Below, in pieces: positions 1-8,617 of a DNA stretch of 22,651 nucleotides. This DNA is from Corallochytrium limacisporum. Its lineage: Eukaryota > Opisthokonta. Position numbers and translations under genes: made by a program. The stretch is from the NCBI GenBank assembly GCA_002811645.1, contig PDIP01000148.1, positions 14,977 through 37,627 of the forward strand, read 5' to 3'. Under the pieces are notes generated by a model that was not told the origin of the DNA, ran no database searches, and saw nothing but the letters and a program-made list of their open reading frames with translations. The stretch's first letter is position 1. Every line of letters begins with the position of its first letter.

Positions 1-921
1 CCTCAGATAATGCAAAAATAAAAAACAAAACAAAGACGCGTTAGCATAAAAAGCCGTGGCCGTGTGGTTGGGGGCCGCCGGTGTGATTCAGGACCGACCC
101 CTTGACTGGCGCAATGCTGTGATGGGGGGGAGCGATTGGAAAACGTTATCAAAGAAACAAGAGAAAACCGTCTACGTGTGGTGCTGTTGGTGATTGATGG
201 TGGATTGGATGAAAGGGGAGGTGGGGGGGGGCAAAGGCAGTTTTGGGCACAGTACTGTACGCAAAAATCGTGATCACAGACAGCAACAAATAAAACAAGG
301 ATTAAGAGAACGTACCGGAACGACGGGGGGGGGAGGGGGAGAAGCGAGAGTTGAACACTCAACCGCTCCAATGTGCCGGTGTAATTTGGGGGGGGTGCTC
401 ACGGCCCCACCACCAGATCTTCGGCACAACAGCACGGGGAGAGGGTTTGGGTTGGGCCGACTGGTGGAAAGGGAACGGTGTCACACACTGTGTGGCAAGT
501 GCCCTAAAACGGTGATGTGATGGATGAATCCGATATATAGAAGCGTATTGGATTGATACGGACACAAAAATTGGCCGTTGACGGACCTGTAGGCATGAAC
601 ACCAAAGTCACACCGGTCTGTGAATGTGTTTTATATCGGTGGTTGCAAAATTACGGGGTCCGTGTGCCATAAAAAACAGATTAAAGGGGTTCTCACCCCA
701 CTGACAGCACTTTCTGCACTGCGGGTGTGAGACAAGAGGAGACACGCACGACGACGTCTGGGACCGGAACTTTTCATGGTGTGGTACGCAGGGTTGTGGT
801 TGGGATACGGAAAGGTACAAGAAGCAAAGTCTTCACCAACAGCGAGGATTCTGACCATCGGTAGATAAGCTTTGACTTCGAATCGTGCCACAACCACACG
901 TTCATTCACACATAAAACACA
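1..921. other. 5' flank of the acyl-CoA synthetase gene, no supported gene
   Basis: No reading frame here looks like a real protein. The open frames are low-complexity Pro/Ser or Gly/Arg translations of G-rich DNA. The stretch holds four long G runs on the + strand (124-395), a TATA-like string near 532-540 (gatatatag) and another near 628-635 (ttttatat). The last 30 bases before the ATG at 922 are A/C-rich, as expected for a 5' leader. The promoter of the acyl-CoA synthetase gene should lie here, but I cannot place its transcription start. Confidence 0.6.
124..395 (+). repeat. Cluster of poly-G runs
   Basis: Four G runs of seven or more lie on the same strand: G7 at 124-130, G9 at 223-231, G9 at 325-333 followed after one A by G5 at 335-339, and G8 at 388-395. 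The two middle sites meet the usual G-quadruplex pattern of adjacent G3+ tracts. All runs are on the + strand, which is the coding strand of the gene downstream. They could be promoter elements or just homopolymer-rich spacer. Confidence 0.6.
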
Positions 922-2958
922 ATGGCTCCTCAGAAGACGAAAATCCCCAAGTACGCCGTGGAGATTTCTCCTGGTAAAGAAGGTGAGTCCGGTATTTGGC
1001 GACACAAGAAGGTGGCCAAGGGCGACCTGCTCCGCACCGTCACCCGCCCCGACGGCACAGAAATCACCACCGCATGGGAGAACTTTGCCTGGGCCGCCAA
1101 GACCTATCCCAGCCGCAACTGTGTTGCCAGCCGTAAGTTCAACTCGGACGGTACCGCTGGTGAATTCCAATGGAAGAAGTACAAGGAGGTTCGTGAGATC
1201 GTGGAACAGTTCGCCAAGGGTCTGCTTGAGCTGAATATCTGCCCCGAGAACGAGGACTCGAGCGACCCCATCCACCGCGCCCTTGGTTTCTACTGCAAGA
1301 ACCGTGAGGAATGGTTTATCGCTCAGATGGCTTGCCATATGGCTAACATCACAGTTGTGCCTCTGTACGACACCTTGGGTCCTGACGTCGTTCAGTACAT
1401 TTGTGAACAGACTGGCCTGCATAGCATTGTCGCCGGCCCCAAGGAGGCCAAGACTCTGGCTGCGAATGCTTCCAAGCTCGAAACCGTCAAGAACGTCATT
1501 CAGCTGCCCAGCCAGGATGGCAGCGACTCCTGGGTTGAGTCCATTGGCGACTGCAAGATCTACAAGATGGAGGACATTCTTGCGGCGGGTAAGGAGGCCG
1601 GTGCCTCTGTCGAAGTTGAGCACCCCAAGCCCGAAAACGTTGCTATCCTCGGATACACTTCCGGCACCACTGGCAACCCAAAGGGTGTCATGAACTTGCA
1701 TTCCAACCTGATTGCTGCCTTTGCTGGTGGTGAGAAGGCTGGCATCCATGTCAACCACACGGATGTTCATCTGTCATACCTGCCTCTGGCACACATTTTC
1801 GAGCAGATCATTCTGGTCGGTATTGCCGGTTCTGGTTCCGCCGTCGGTTACTACCGTGGAGATCCCCTGAAGCTGGTTGAGGACATCACTGTCCTGCGCC
1901 CAACCATTTTCCCGTCTGTCCCACGTTTGTGGAACCGTATTTACGATCGTATCATGGGTGGTGTACAAGATAAGGGTGGTCTGTCCAAGTTCCTCTTCAT
2001 GCAGGGTTACAAGTCCAAGGAGAACAAGATGAAGCAGGGTGTCTTCACTCACGGTTTCTGGGACAAGCTCGTATTCGGTAAGGTCGCAGGCCGCGTTGGT
2101 CTGGACCGCTGCTCTCGTATGCTTACTGGTTCCGCACCTATTGCCCCTCACGTACACGCATTCCTACGTATTGTCTTCTCCTGCCCCGTACTTGAGGGTT
2201 ATGGTCAGACCGAGGGTGCCGCGGCTACCACTCTGTCCAAGGCTCGCGATCCTCGCGTCGGACACGTCGGTGGTCCCGTTTGCTGCATTGAGCTGAAGAC
2301 GGTTGACGTCCCTGAGATGAACTATACCGCTCAGGACAAGCCTTGCCCCCGTGGTGAGATCTGCTACCGTGGTCCCTCCGTTTTCCCTGGCTACTATAAG
2401 ATGCCCGAGAAGACCAAGGAGACTCTCGATGAGGACGGCTGGTGCCACACTGGTGACATTGGTGTCATCCAGAAGGACGGTTCCGTGAAGATTATTGACC
2501 GCAAGAAGAACATCTTCAAACTGGCCCAGGGTGAGTACGTCGCCGCTGAAAAGATCGAGAACATCATGATCAAGAGCCAGTACATCAGCCAGTGCTTCAT
2601 TTACGGTGACTCTCTGCATTCCTACTTGGTCGCCATCGCTGTCATTGACCAAGAGCAGTGGCCAAAGCTGTGCGCTGAGAAAGGATTTGACAAGGACACT
2701 CCTAGTGACGATGCCAAGAAGTTCCTCCTGGAGGACCTTCGCAAGACTGGTCAGGAGAATAAGCTCAACGGTTTCGAGCTGCCCAAGCAGGTACACATTG
2801 AGACCATTGCCTGGACTCCAGACGACGAGGAGTCCATCCTTACCCCCACCTTCAAGTTGAAGCGCAAGCCTGCTCAGGAACGCTACCAGGCTCAGATCGA
2901 TGAGATGTACAAGGACGAGAACATTGGTGGCAAGAGTGGCCTGAAGGTCGGCGCATGA
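922..2958 (+). CDS. Long-chain fatty acyl-CoA synthetase (ACSL/LACS/Faa type)
   Basis: Activates long-chain fatty acids to acyl-CoA in two steps through an acyl-AMP intermediate, feeding lipid synthesis and beta-oxidation. The 678-aa length fits the long-chain family. Visible motifs of the ANL superfamily are the ATP-binding loop YTSGTTGNPKGV (245-256), TGSAP (402-406), EGYGQTEG (425-432), the WCHTGDIG core (507-514), the DRKKNIFKLAQGEYV hinge and gate region (526-540), and a C-terminal TPTFKLKR (641-648) that should carry the catalytic lysine. There is no clear membrane segment, signal peptide or C-terminal SKL-type peroxisomal signal (it ends KVGA), so location is open. The start is the first ATG, in context acacaATGgc. 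Codon choice is strongly biased (nearly all Lys AAG, many CTG, GTC, GGT), suggesting high expression. The family is certain; chain-length preference is not readable. Confidence 0.95.
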   Translation: MAPQKTKIPKYAVEISPGKEGESGIWRHKKVAKGDLLRTVTRPDGTEITTAWENFAWAAKTYPSRNCVASRKFNSDGTAGEFQWKKYKEVREIVEQFAKGLLELNICPENEDSSDPIHRALGFYCKNREEWFIAQMACHMANITVVPLYDTLGPDVVQYICEQTGLHSIVAGPKEAKTLAANASKLETVKNVIQLPSQDGSDSWVESIGDCKIYKMEDILAAGKEAGASVEVEHPKPENVAILGYTSGTTGNPKGVMNLHSNLIAAFAGGEKAGIHVNHTDVHLSYLPLAHIFEQIILVGIAGSGSAVGYYRGDPLKLVEDITVLRPTIFPSVPRLWNRIYDRIMGGVQDKGGLSKFLFMQGYKSKENKMKQGVFTHGFWDKLVFGKVAGRVGLDRCSRMLTGSAPIAPHVHAFLRIVFSCPVLEGYGQTEGAAATTLSKARDPRVGHVGGPVCCIELKTVDVPEMNYTAQDKPCPRGEICYRGPSVFPGYYKMPEKTKETLDEDGWCHTGDIGVIQKDGSVKIIDRKKNIFKLAQGEYVAAEKIENIMIKSQYISQCFIYGDSLHSYLVAIAVIDQEQWPKLCAEKGFDKDTPSDDAKKFLLEDLRKTGQENKLNGFELPKQVHIETIAWTPDDEESILTPTFKLKRKPAQERYQAQIDEMYKDENIGGKSGLKVGA

Positions 2959-3385
2959 AAATAAAACGTTACAAAGCAATGTCCCACCCCACGCACCTCT
3001 TCCAGGTAGCCTTTAGGGAATCCCTTTCAAGAAAAATTAAAAGAGAGAATACAAAACTTCAAGCTCATAAAGACCTCCCTCAGTGTCTCGCGTTCTCCCT
3101 TCTCTTGCCCTTTGCCCTGCCCCTCCCCTCCCCCAACCGGGGGGCCTCTTCCATTTTTCCCTCCAGCCCTGGTCCTGGGTCCCGCTCGACCGGGCCATCT
3201 GGCAAACGGGGAGCGGGTATAAGTGACCGAGCCACCATATGGCTCCCTGTGATTCTTTTCTATGGCTTGGTAGGGTCGATGAACTGCGTTTTCAAACAAG
3301 AGCCAATGCTGTAGCAATCGAAACTGCTTGATCGTACACCACAATGATCACATGATACCAACCACCTTAGCGGGGAACCGACACA
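2959..3385 (+). promoter_or_regulatory. Intergenic region with the probable promoter of the Crooked neck gene
   Basis: This 427-bp stretch has no gene. It contains a C-rich tract (about 3106-3136) and a G6 run next to it. A TATA-like TATAAG lies at 3218-3223, 163 bases before the ATG at 3386, and a CCAAT string lies at 3303-3307. These elements match generic eukaryotic promoter motifs and are weak evidence on their own. Confidence 0.35.
2960..2965 (+). terminator. AATAAA polyadenylation signal just after the acyl-CoA synthetase stop
   Basis: A canonical AATAAA begins two bases after the TGA at 2956-2958. If used, cleavage would give a very short 3' UTR of about 20-30 nt. This is a sequence match only and the cleavage site is not known. 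Confidence 0.45.
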
Positions 3386-5719
3386 ATGGCGACAGATAGA
3401 TCGAAAACGGCGGTCGTGGTGAACCGAGCGGCGGCTGAGGAGCAAATCACTGCGGAGCAGCTGATAAAGCAGTCTCAGGAACTTATCCGCAAGCAAGATG
3501 GCCACAAGGGGGCGCAACCTAACACCCGTGGGCATGTGCAGCAGAAAATTATGGACCAAGAAGAACTGGCGGAATACCGTATACTGAAGAGGAAGGAGTT
3601 CGAAGAACGAGTCAGTAGGATTCGATCGTCAACAAGCGCTTGGGTCAAGTACGCCAAATGGGAAGAGATTCAGAAAGATTTTCGTAGAGCCAGAAGCGTT
3701 TTCGAGAGAGCATTGGAAATCCACACACATGATCCAAGACTGTGGTTACACTATGCTGAGATGGAAATGCGCAATGAGTTCGTCAACCATGCACGTAATC
3801 TCTTAGATCGTGCAACCACGCTGTTACCGCGGGCGGATCAATTGTGGTCAAAGTACGTATACATGGAAGAACTCCTTGGAAATGTTGTGGGATGTAGGGC
3901 AATTTACGAACGATGGATGAAATGGGATCCGCCAGATACAGCCTGGTTCTCTTTCATTCGCTTTGAGCTACGGTACGGAGAGGTCCAAAGCGCACGAGAG
4001 ATTTACGAACGATTTGTTATTGTCCATCCGAAGCCCTTAAATTGGATCCGTTGGGCACGCTTTGAAGAAGATAATGGAGAGTATGGCATTGTGCGCAAAG
4101 TGATGCGCCGGGCGGTGGAGTACTTTGGCGAAGACAACCCTCAAGAGGAGCTTCTACTGGCCTTTGCCCGCTTCGAGGAACGCGTAGGAGAGAAGGAGCG
4201 TGCACGAGGGATCTATCAGTACGCCATCAAAACACTGGAAAAGGGTCTTGACGAAGAGTCGAAGGATGGTGATGATTCCATGGACATTGCAATTGATGAC
4301 GACGACGAGTTTGACATTCGTCACCATCGCAAGCCGAGTCATATATACCGAAGCTATTTACGCTTTGAGAAAAAGTACGGCAGCGCCACAGAACTCAATT
4401 TGGCCACCATTGACCGGCGCCGCAAGGAATATGAGGCACTAGTTCGCGAAGACAGCAATGACTACGCGGTATGGCATGACTATGCCATGCTGGAACGACA
4501 GGTGCTGCTGGATGTGGAACGTATGAGGAAAATCAACCTGGAAGAGCTGAAGAAGCAAGGAATTGACGGGGATGGCGATCCAGAATCCACGCTCCGCACA
4601 GAGTACAACCAGAACGTGGACCGTGCCCTGAGGAGCATTCGTCGCATATACGACCGGGCGCTAACCAACGTACCTCTTGCAGATACTGAGAAATCCGATG
4701 CTTGGCGTGACTATGTGGCTCTTTGGCTTGACTACGCCACCTTTGAGGAGACAGAATCTGCTGACATTGACCCAGGGCGGCAAAATGAGGCCCTCGATCA
4801 CGCGGAGAGCATTTACGTCAATTTGCTGGAGGTCATACCACACAAAAACTTTACTTTTGCTAAAGCTTGGCTTTCCTTTGCCGGCTTCAAGGTCCGACGA
4901 CACGATCTCGCAGGCGCGCGCAAGTTGCTGGGCCGTGCCATTGGCACCTGTCCAACGCCCAAAATCTTTGCCGGCTATATCGACATGGAATTGAAGCTTC
5001 TCCAGGTCGATCGCTGCCGAAAACTCTACGAAAAGTTTGTGGGCTACGATCCAACCTCGGCCCTTGTTTGGGTACAGTATGCAGAATTGGAGGCTGAGCT
5101 TTTTGACGTGGACCGCGTGCGGGCTATCTACGAACTGGCGTTGGCGATGCCAGTGCTGGACCAGCCGGAATTGGTCTGGAAAGCATACCTACAGTTCGAA
5201 ATGGAGCAGGGTACTCGTGACTATGTGGACGCCCTTTACAAGCGCCTGCTGGACCGTACTTCAATGATTTGTGCGACGGTTTGGATCAGTTACATTGAGT
5301 GGCAAAGCGCCAGTGATGAGGTTGTCACTGGCAAGATGCACCGTGTGCTCCATGATCGAGCAGAGAAGATAATGCTGGACGCCTTACAGAAGGCAGTAGA
5401 ACAATCTGGTGTTCCCATGTCGGACAAAGTTTTAACCCTCTTTGACGGCGTCCAGGACTTGTTGAGACATCGAGAACGGTACGAGACTTCGGAAGAGGAA
5501 GTGTCCGCGATCCGGAGGCGCAGACCGACCCTTAAAGTTGAAGAGGATGATGCTACCGGCACCGACATTGTCGTTGGTGTCACCATCCCGGAACTCCCGG
5601 CGCCTCCCACAGCAGGTGCTTCGACTGATGACGGGGAGACGCCGCAACAACGGCTCCTACGTAAGGCCAAGGAATTCAAGCGCCAAAAAGAGCAGAACAA
5701 GGCCTTGCAGGAACAGTGA
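3386..5719 (+). CDS. CRNKL1: Crooked neck / Clf1 (Syf3) HAT-repeat pre-mRNA splicing factor
   Basis: A scaffold of the spliceosome's Prp19-associated (NineTeen) complex, needed for assembly and activation in the nucleus. The 777-aa product opens with the family signature around ITAEQL (21-26). It is then made almost entirely of HAT (half-a-TPR) repeats from about residue 60 to 650, each showing the W..YA.(F/M)E ... AR.(I/V)(F/Y)ERA pattern, for example WVKYAKWEE and ARSVFERAL. Length is within the usual range of this family. An acidic insert (about 289-311, with runs of Asp) and a charged insert (about 373-413) interrupt the array. The tail from about 680 is low-complexity and ends Lys/Gln-rich. 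The start is in context acacaATGgc, identical to the gene upstream. The TGA stop lies 52 bp from the stop of the convergent ArfGAP gene. The paralogue Syf1 is less likely because of the N-terminal signature. Confidence 0.93.
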   Translation: MATDRSKTAVVVNRAAAEEQITAEQLIKQSQELIRKQDGHKGAQPNTRGHVQQKIMDQEELAEYRILKRKEFEERVSRIRSSTSAWVKYAKWEEIQKDFRRARSVFERALEIHTHDPRLWLHYAEMEMRNEFVNHARNLLDRATTLLPRADQLWSKYVYMEELLGNVVGCRAIYERWMKWDPPDTAWFSFIRFELRYGEVQSAREIYERFVIVHPKPLNWIRWARFEEDNGEYGIVRKVMRRAVEYFGEDNPQEELLLAFARFEERVGEKERARGIYQYAIKTLEKGLDEESKDGDDSMDIAIDDDDEFDIRHHRKPSHIYRSYLRFEKKYGSATELNLATIDRRRKEYEALVREDSNDYAVWHDYAMLERQVLLDVERMRKINLEELKKQGIDGDGDPESTLRTEYNQNVDRALRSIRRIYDRALTNVPLADTEKSDAWRDYVALWLDYATFEETESADIDPGRQNEALDHAESIYVNLLEVIPHKNFTFAKAWLSFAGFKVRRHDLAGARKLLGRAIGTCPTPKIFAGYIDMELKLLQVDRCRKLYEKFVGYDPTSALVWVQYAELEAELFDVDRVRAIYELALAMPVLDQPELVWKAYLQFEMEQGTRDYVDALYKRLLDRTSMICATVWISYIEWQSASDEVVTGKMHRVLHDRAEKIMLDALQKAVEQSGVPMSDKVLTLFDGVQDLLRHRERYETSEEEVSAIRRRRPTLKVEEDDATGTDIVVGVTIPELPAPPTAGASTDDGETPQQRLLRKAKEFKRQKEQNKALQEQ

Positions 5720-5771
5720 AAATATATTTCTAAATCATAAACCTACTCATGTGTGGTGCAGTGAGTTCCGA
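5720..5771. terminator. Shared 3' region of two convergent genes (52 bp)
   Basis: The Crooked neck stop (5717-5719, +) and the ArfGAP stop (5774-5772, -) are separated by only 52 bp. Neither strand shows AATAAA here. The A/T-rich part (aaatatatttctaaatcataaa) is the only poly(A)-like sequence. The 3' UTRs must overlap one another or run into the opposite coding region. Confidence 0.5.
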
Positions 5772-8156
5772 TCACAGCGATCCCCGCAAAAAAGGTTCCA
5801 AAGCAGGGATCGTAGCTACGTCAGAAGAGGAGAAGAGGTGACCATCATGGGATTGCAGTGCTTCCTCCATGGCCTCATTCTTCGTCCTCACGGCCAGGGC
5901 CATCGGGGTGACACCACTGTTGTCCTCCTGCCTTGTCGGCAGCCCAGCCTGTACTAGAAGTTTCACGCATCCTAACTGACCGGCGGCAATAGCGCAATGC
6001 AACGCGGACCGTCCTTCCATGTCAACGACTTCCTTCTGTGGTGCTGCCTTGAGTAAGAAATAAAGGCTCTCCAGGCGTCCCACCGTTGCGGCGTGGCACG
6101 CCAAAGGTACGTCCGAGCCATCCACGCTGACTGTAGTGCTGTTCATGCCCATACCATGCGCATGAGCGCTGAGTAAGAACGCAACATCACCGCTTTCGAT
6201 AGCCCTCTGCAGGTTCGCCTCGATGCCACCTCCTTCGTCACCCGCGATTGACTTGGTCATATATCTGCCATCCACATATTTGTTATTGATAAATGCCTTG
6301 CGCTCCTGCATGGATGAATTCGGGCCAAGCTGGCGGGCCTCCCTGTCAGGCAAGTCGGCAAGATAGATTTCATTCAGACGGTCATTGCCAATGCATAATG
6401 GGAGCAGTAACTCCATGCTGTCTAACTCGTCCAGCTCTAGAGATTTGATACGGCTATGGTTGACCCCGAGATCGCGGTGAATGCCCGCGCACGACATGCA
6501 CAGCACCGCTCCCAGATTAACACTAATCCACGACGGCCAGGCCTTGCGGCAGTCCGCACATACTGAGTTGCCCAAAACATTTGGAACTGACTGGAGCAAT
6601 CGCTCATAGAGCTCGTGCTCCGTGGCTCCCACCTCCAGCAGATCGGTTGCTCCCGATTCGGGCACTACTGGTAGTGAATCTGCGGACTTACTCCCTTCTA
6701 GAGTCGCCCGCATGGCTTGATGGGCAGCCTCGGCTGTTCTGATAGAGTTCTGGAACCCATCGCCCTCGGAAACCTTACCATTTTCAGTGGTGGTGGCAGT
6801 CGTTCCCATAAAGTCACCCAGTTCGTGACCGATGGCGCGCCGCAAAGTGTTGACCCAACGTTGCAGCAGCAGAGAGTCGCCGTCAGTGTGGAATGTATAG
6901 CTCTTGCCTGGTGTGACCACAGTAAATACATCCCGCCCGTCCAAGTAGTCCTCCTTCACGCTTGCGGTTACAAGTGCCATCCTGGTCATGTTCTTCAAAT
7001 CTTTGCTACTGTCGTGGTAAATCTGGAGCTGTCCGTCATGCAGAGCAAGCCAACGCTTGCTGTACAGTTTTGGGATGCGTCGGTCCTTCTTGTATAGGTA
7101 GCCCTCGAGGTCTCGCACCTGCGCTTTGTCAACTTCCAGACTGCGACGTCTCTGTTCAAGTTCATCCATACCGTTGTCTGCAGCTCCCGGGCCACTGACT
7201 TCGGTGGCCAGAGTCTCCAGGTACCTCTGGCGTGCTAACAGGGAAGTCATCGCCGTGCCAACCATCGTTCGCTCCCTCTCATTCCGCTCCTTGAACGATG
7301 CGAATGTGTCCTCTAAGGTTTCCAAGTCCCGCTGAATGCTGGTCATGACCTGTGTGCCATTTTCGTACGCCCGTGCCATGGTCTCGATGTAGGCCCCGAG
7401 GTTACGAACCATTTCATAGTTCACTCGTCGCTCCAAATCAATGATCTTGGACATTTCCTTGGTAATGGTCATTTGACACTTTTGCTTCTCCGCCTCGGAC
7501 TGCAAGAACATGATCTCCTTGTCCGTGTTCTTCCGCCTTTTGATCTTACCAATGCCATCTTCATACTTGCTAAAGGCCTTGTCACACACCTTGGGAAAGT
7601 CATCTGGATTCACCTGCCTGAGCGTAGTTCGGGTGAAAAGCCCTACGCTGTTCTCAACCGACCTGTTAACGGTTCGCTGAAGATTCGTGGCTTCCTTGAG
7701 GACAACACTAAAGTTCAATAACCGCTTTCCGCTTGCTCCCTCAGGACTGTGTGCTATGTGGACCTCTCCCAGGCGGCTAATCGTATCCGCAAAGTCGGCC
7801 ATGGCCTTGTTCTGCTTCTCATTGTACTTGATCAGTGTTTCCGTCTGTTTGTTCAATTCGACCAGCAGCTCACGATATGCTGTCTGTTCCATGGCATACT
7901 TTTCAAGATCAGGCTTCATAGTCATCATCTTACTATCTGTTTCTGCCCCTTCTCCATCGTGCAGATCTACCGTCATACTTTCATCAAGCAGCTCGACCCA
8001 ATTTACACACATCTGCAGTTGCAGTTCATCTCGAGATGACCCTGACCGTGGAAGGGCAGACTCAGATATGGGATCGTTCATGTCTGAGTCGAGGGTTGAA
8101 GTGCTACCACGTACCTTTGAGGCCGCTTTGCTTGCCATCCCTTTGACTCGGTCCAT
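5772..8156 (-). CDS. ArfGAP with BAR, PH and ankyrin domains (ACAP-like)
   Basis: Stimulates GTP hydrolysis on Arf GTPases at curved, phosphoinositide-rich membranes such as endosomes. The domain order in the 794 aa is a short Ser-rich N terminus, a helical BAR domain (about 80-310), a PH domain (about 349-443, starting EGYLYKK and ending in a helix with the conserved Trp of QRWVNTL), a low-complexity linker (about 445-510), the ArfGAP zinc finger, and about three ankyrin repeats (645-765). The finger has C533-x2-C536-x16-C553-x2-C556 and the arginine-finger motif GIHRDLG with R561, so it should be catalytic. This order matches animal and amoebozoan ACAPs and plant AGD1-4. No SH3 domain follows, which argues against ASAP. 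The start ATG is in a good context (acaccATGG). A second in-frame ATG is at codon 7. Transcribed away from the large desert and towards Crooked neck. Confidence 0.92.
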   Translation of the reverse strand: MDRVKGMASKAASKVRGSTSTLDSDMNDPISESALPRSGSSRDELQLQMCVNWVELLDESMTVDLHDGEGAETDSKMMTMKPDLEKYAMEQTAYRELLVELNKQTETLIKYNEKQNKAMADFADTISRLGEVHIAHSPEGASGKRLLNFSVVLKEATNLQRTVNRSVENSVGLFTRTTLRQVNPDDFPKVCDKAFSKYEDGIGKIKRRKNTDKEIMFLQSEAEKQKCQMTITKEMSKIIDLERRVNYEMVRNLGAYIETMARAYENGTQVMTSIQRDLETLEDTFASFKERNERERTMVGTAMTSLLARQRYLETLATEVSGPGAADNGMDELEQRRRSLEVDKAQVRDLEGYLYKKDRRIPKLYSKRWLALHDGQLQIYHDSSKDLKNMTRMALVTASVKEDYLDGRDVFTVVTPGKSYTFHTDGDSLLLQRWVNTLRRAIGHELGDFMGTTATTTENGKVSEGDGFQNSIRTAEAAHQAMRATLEGSKSADSLPVVPESGATDLLEVGATEHELYERLLQSVPNVLGNSVCADCRKAWPSWISVNLGAVLCMSCAGIHRDLGVNHSRIKSLELDELDSMELLLPLCIGNDRLNEIYLADLPDREARQLGPNSSMQERKAFINNKYVDGRYMTKSIAGDEGGGIEANLQRAIESGDVAFLLSAHAHGMGMNSTTVSVDGSDVPLACHAATVGRLESLYFLLKAAPQKEVVDMEGRSALHCAIAAGQLGCVKLLVQAGLPTRQEDNSGVTPMALAVRTKNEAMEEALQSHDGHLFSSSDVATIPALEPFLRGSL

Positions 8157-8460
8157 GGTGTTGCTAGTTTTCTGTCTCGGAATGAGACACCCGTTAGAAA
8201 GAGATCATCCGCCACCCATGGCCTCCAGGGTTTGTCTATCAGGGACACTTGCTCAGATATCTCGTTCCTATACCATGCTTATCCCAGAATCAGAGGGGTT
8301 GCTAATGTGTGTCAAGGAAGATCAGTCCCTCAAAATAGTTCAACCGGGAGATGACAACACACAGCAACCTTGATCCTGATGTACACTGCCGAGCGTTCCG
8401 GCCCCAGCCAGTGGTGGCGCTGCTGCTGCGCAGGGTCCGAACAACATCGTACTGTGCGCC

Positions 8461-8489
8461 TGTATTAAAATATTCCGTATATTAATACA
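8461..8489. promoter_or_regulatory. AT-rich inverted repeat upstream of the ArfGAP gene
   Basis: Two perfect 8-bp arms, tgtattaa (8461-8468) and ttaataca (8482-8489), flank a 13-nt spacer. The element is inside the only strongly AT-rich patch of the desert (about 8461-8545) and lies about 305-333 bp upstream of the ArfGAP ATG. It could be a protein-binding dyad or part of a core promoter. No function is shown. Confidence 0.3.
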
Positions 8490-8597
8490 TGATTAAATAT
8501 ATTACTTTTTGGCGTTGATGAAAACTAGGTATATCTAATTCATCGGTAGTGAATGTACGTAATTCGCACAATTTTCATTTTGCGAAATGACTTTGCA

Positions 8598-8617
8598 CTC
8601 TCTCTCCCTCTCTCTCT
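8598..8617. repeat. CT microsatellite
   Basis: A 20-bp pure pyrimidine tract of mainly CT units lies in the ArfGAP upstream region. Nothing else coding is visible around it. Confidence 0.7.

Noticed and set aside
345-367. tRNA T-arm-like sequence with a small hairpin on the minus strand
   Set aside because: The stem does not pair correctly and no A box, D arm or acceptor stem can be found.
3-371. 122-codon minus-strand open frame at the window start
   Set aside because: Low-complexity Pro/Ser/Leu sequence produced by G runs, with no domain and no start context; it overlaps an equally poor plus frame.
631-1770. 379-codon open frame on the minus strand across the start of the acyl-CoA synthetase gene
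   Set aside because: It lies mostly antisense to a gene with strong motifs, has no recognisable domain, and arises from that gene's strong codon bias. The same applies to the minus frames at 1774-2157 and 2164-2979.
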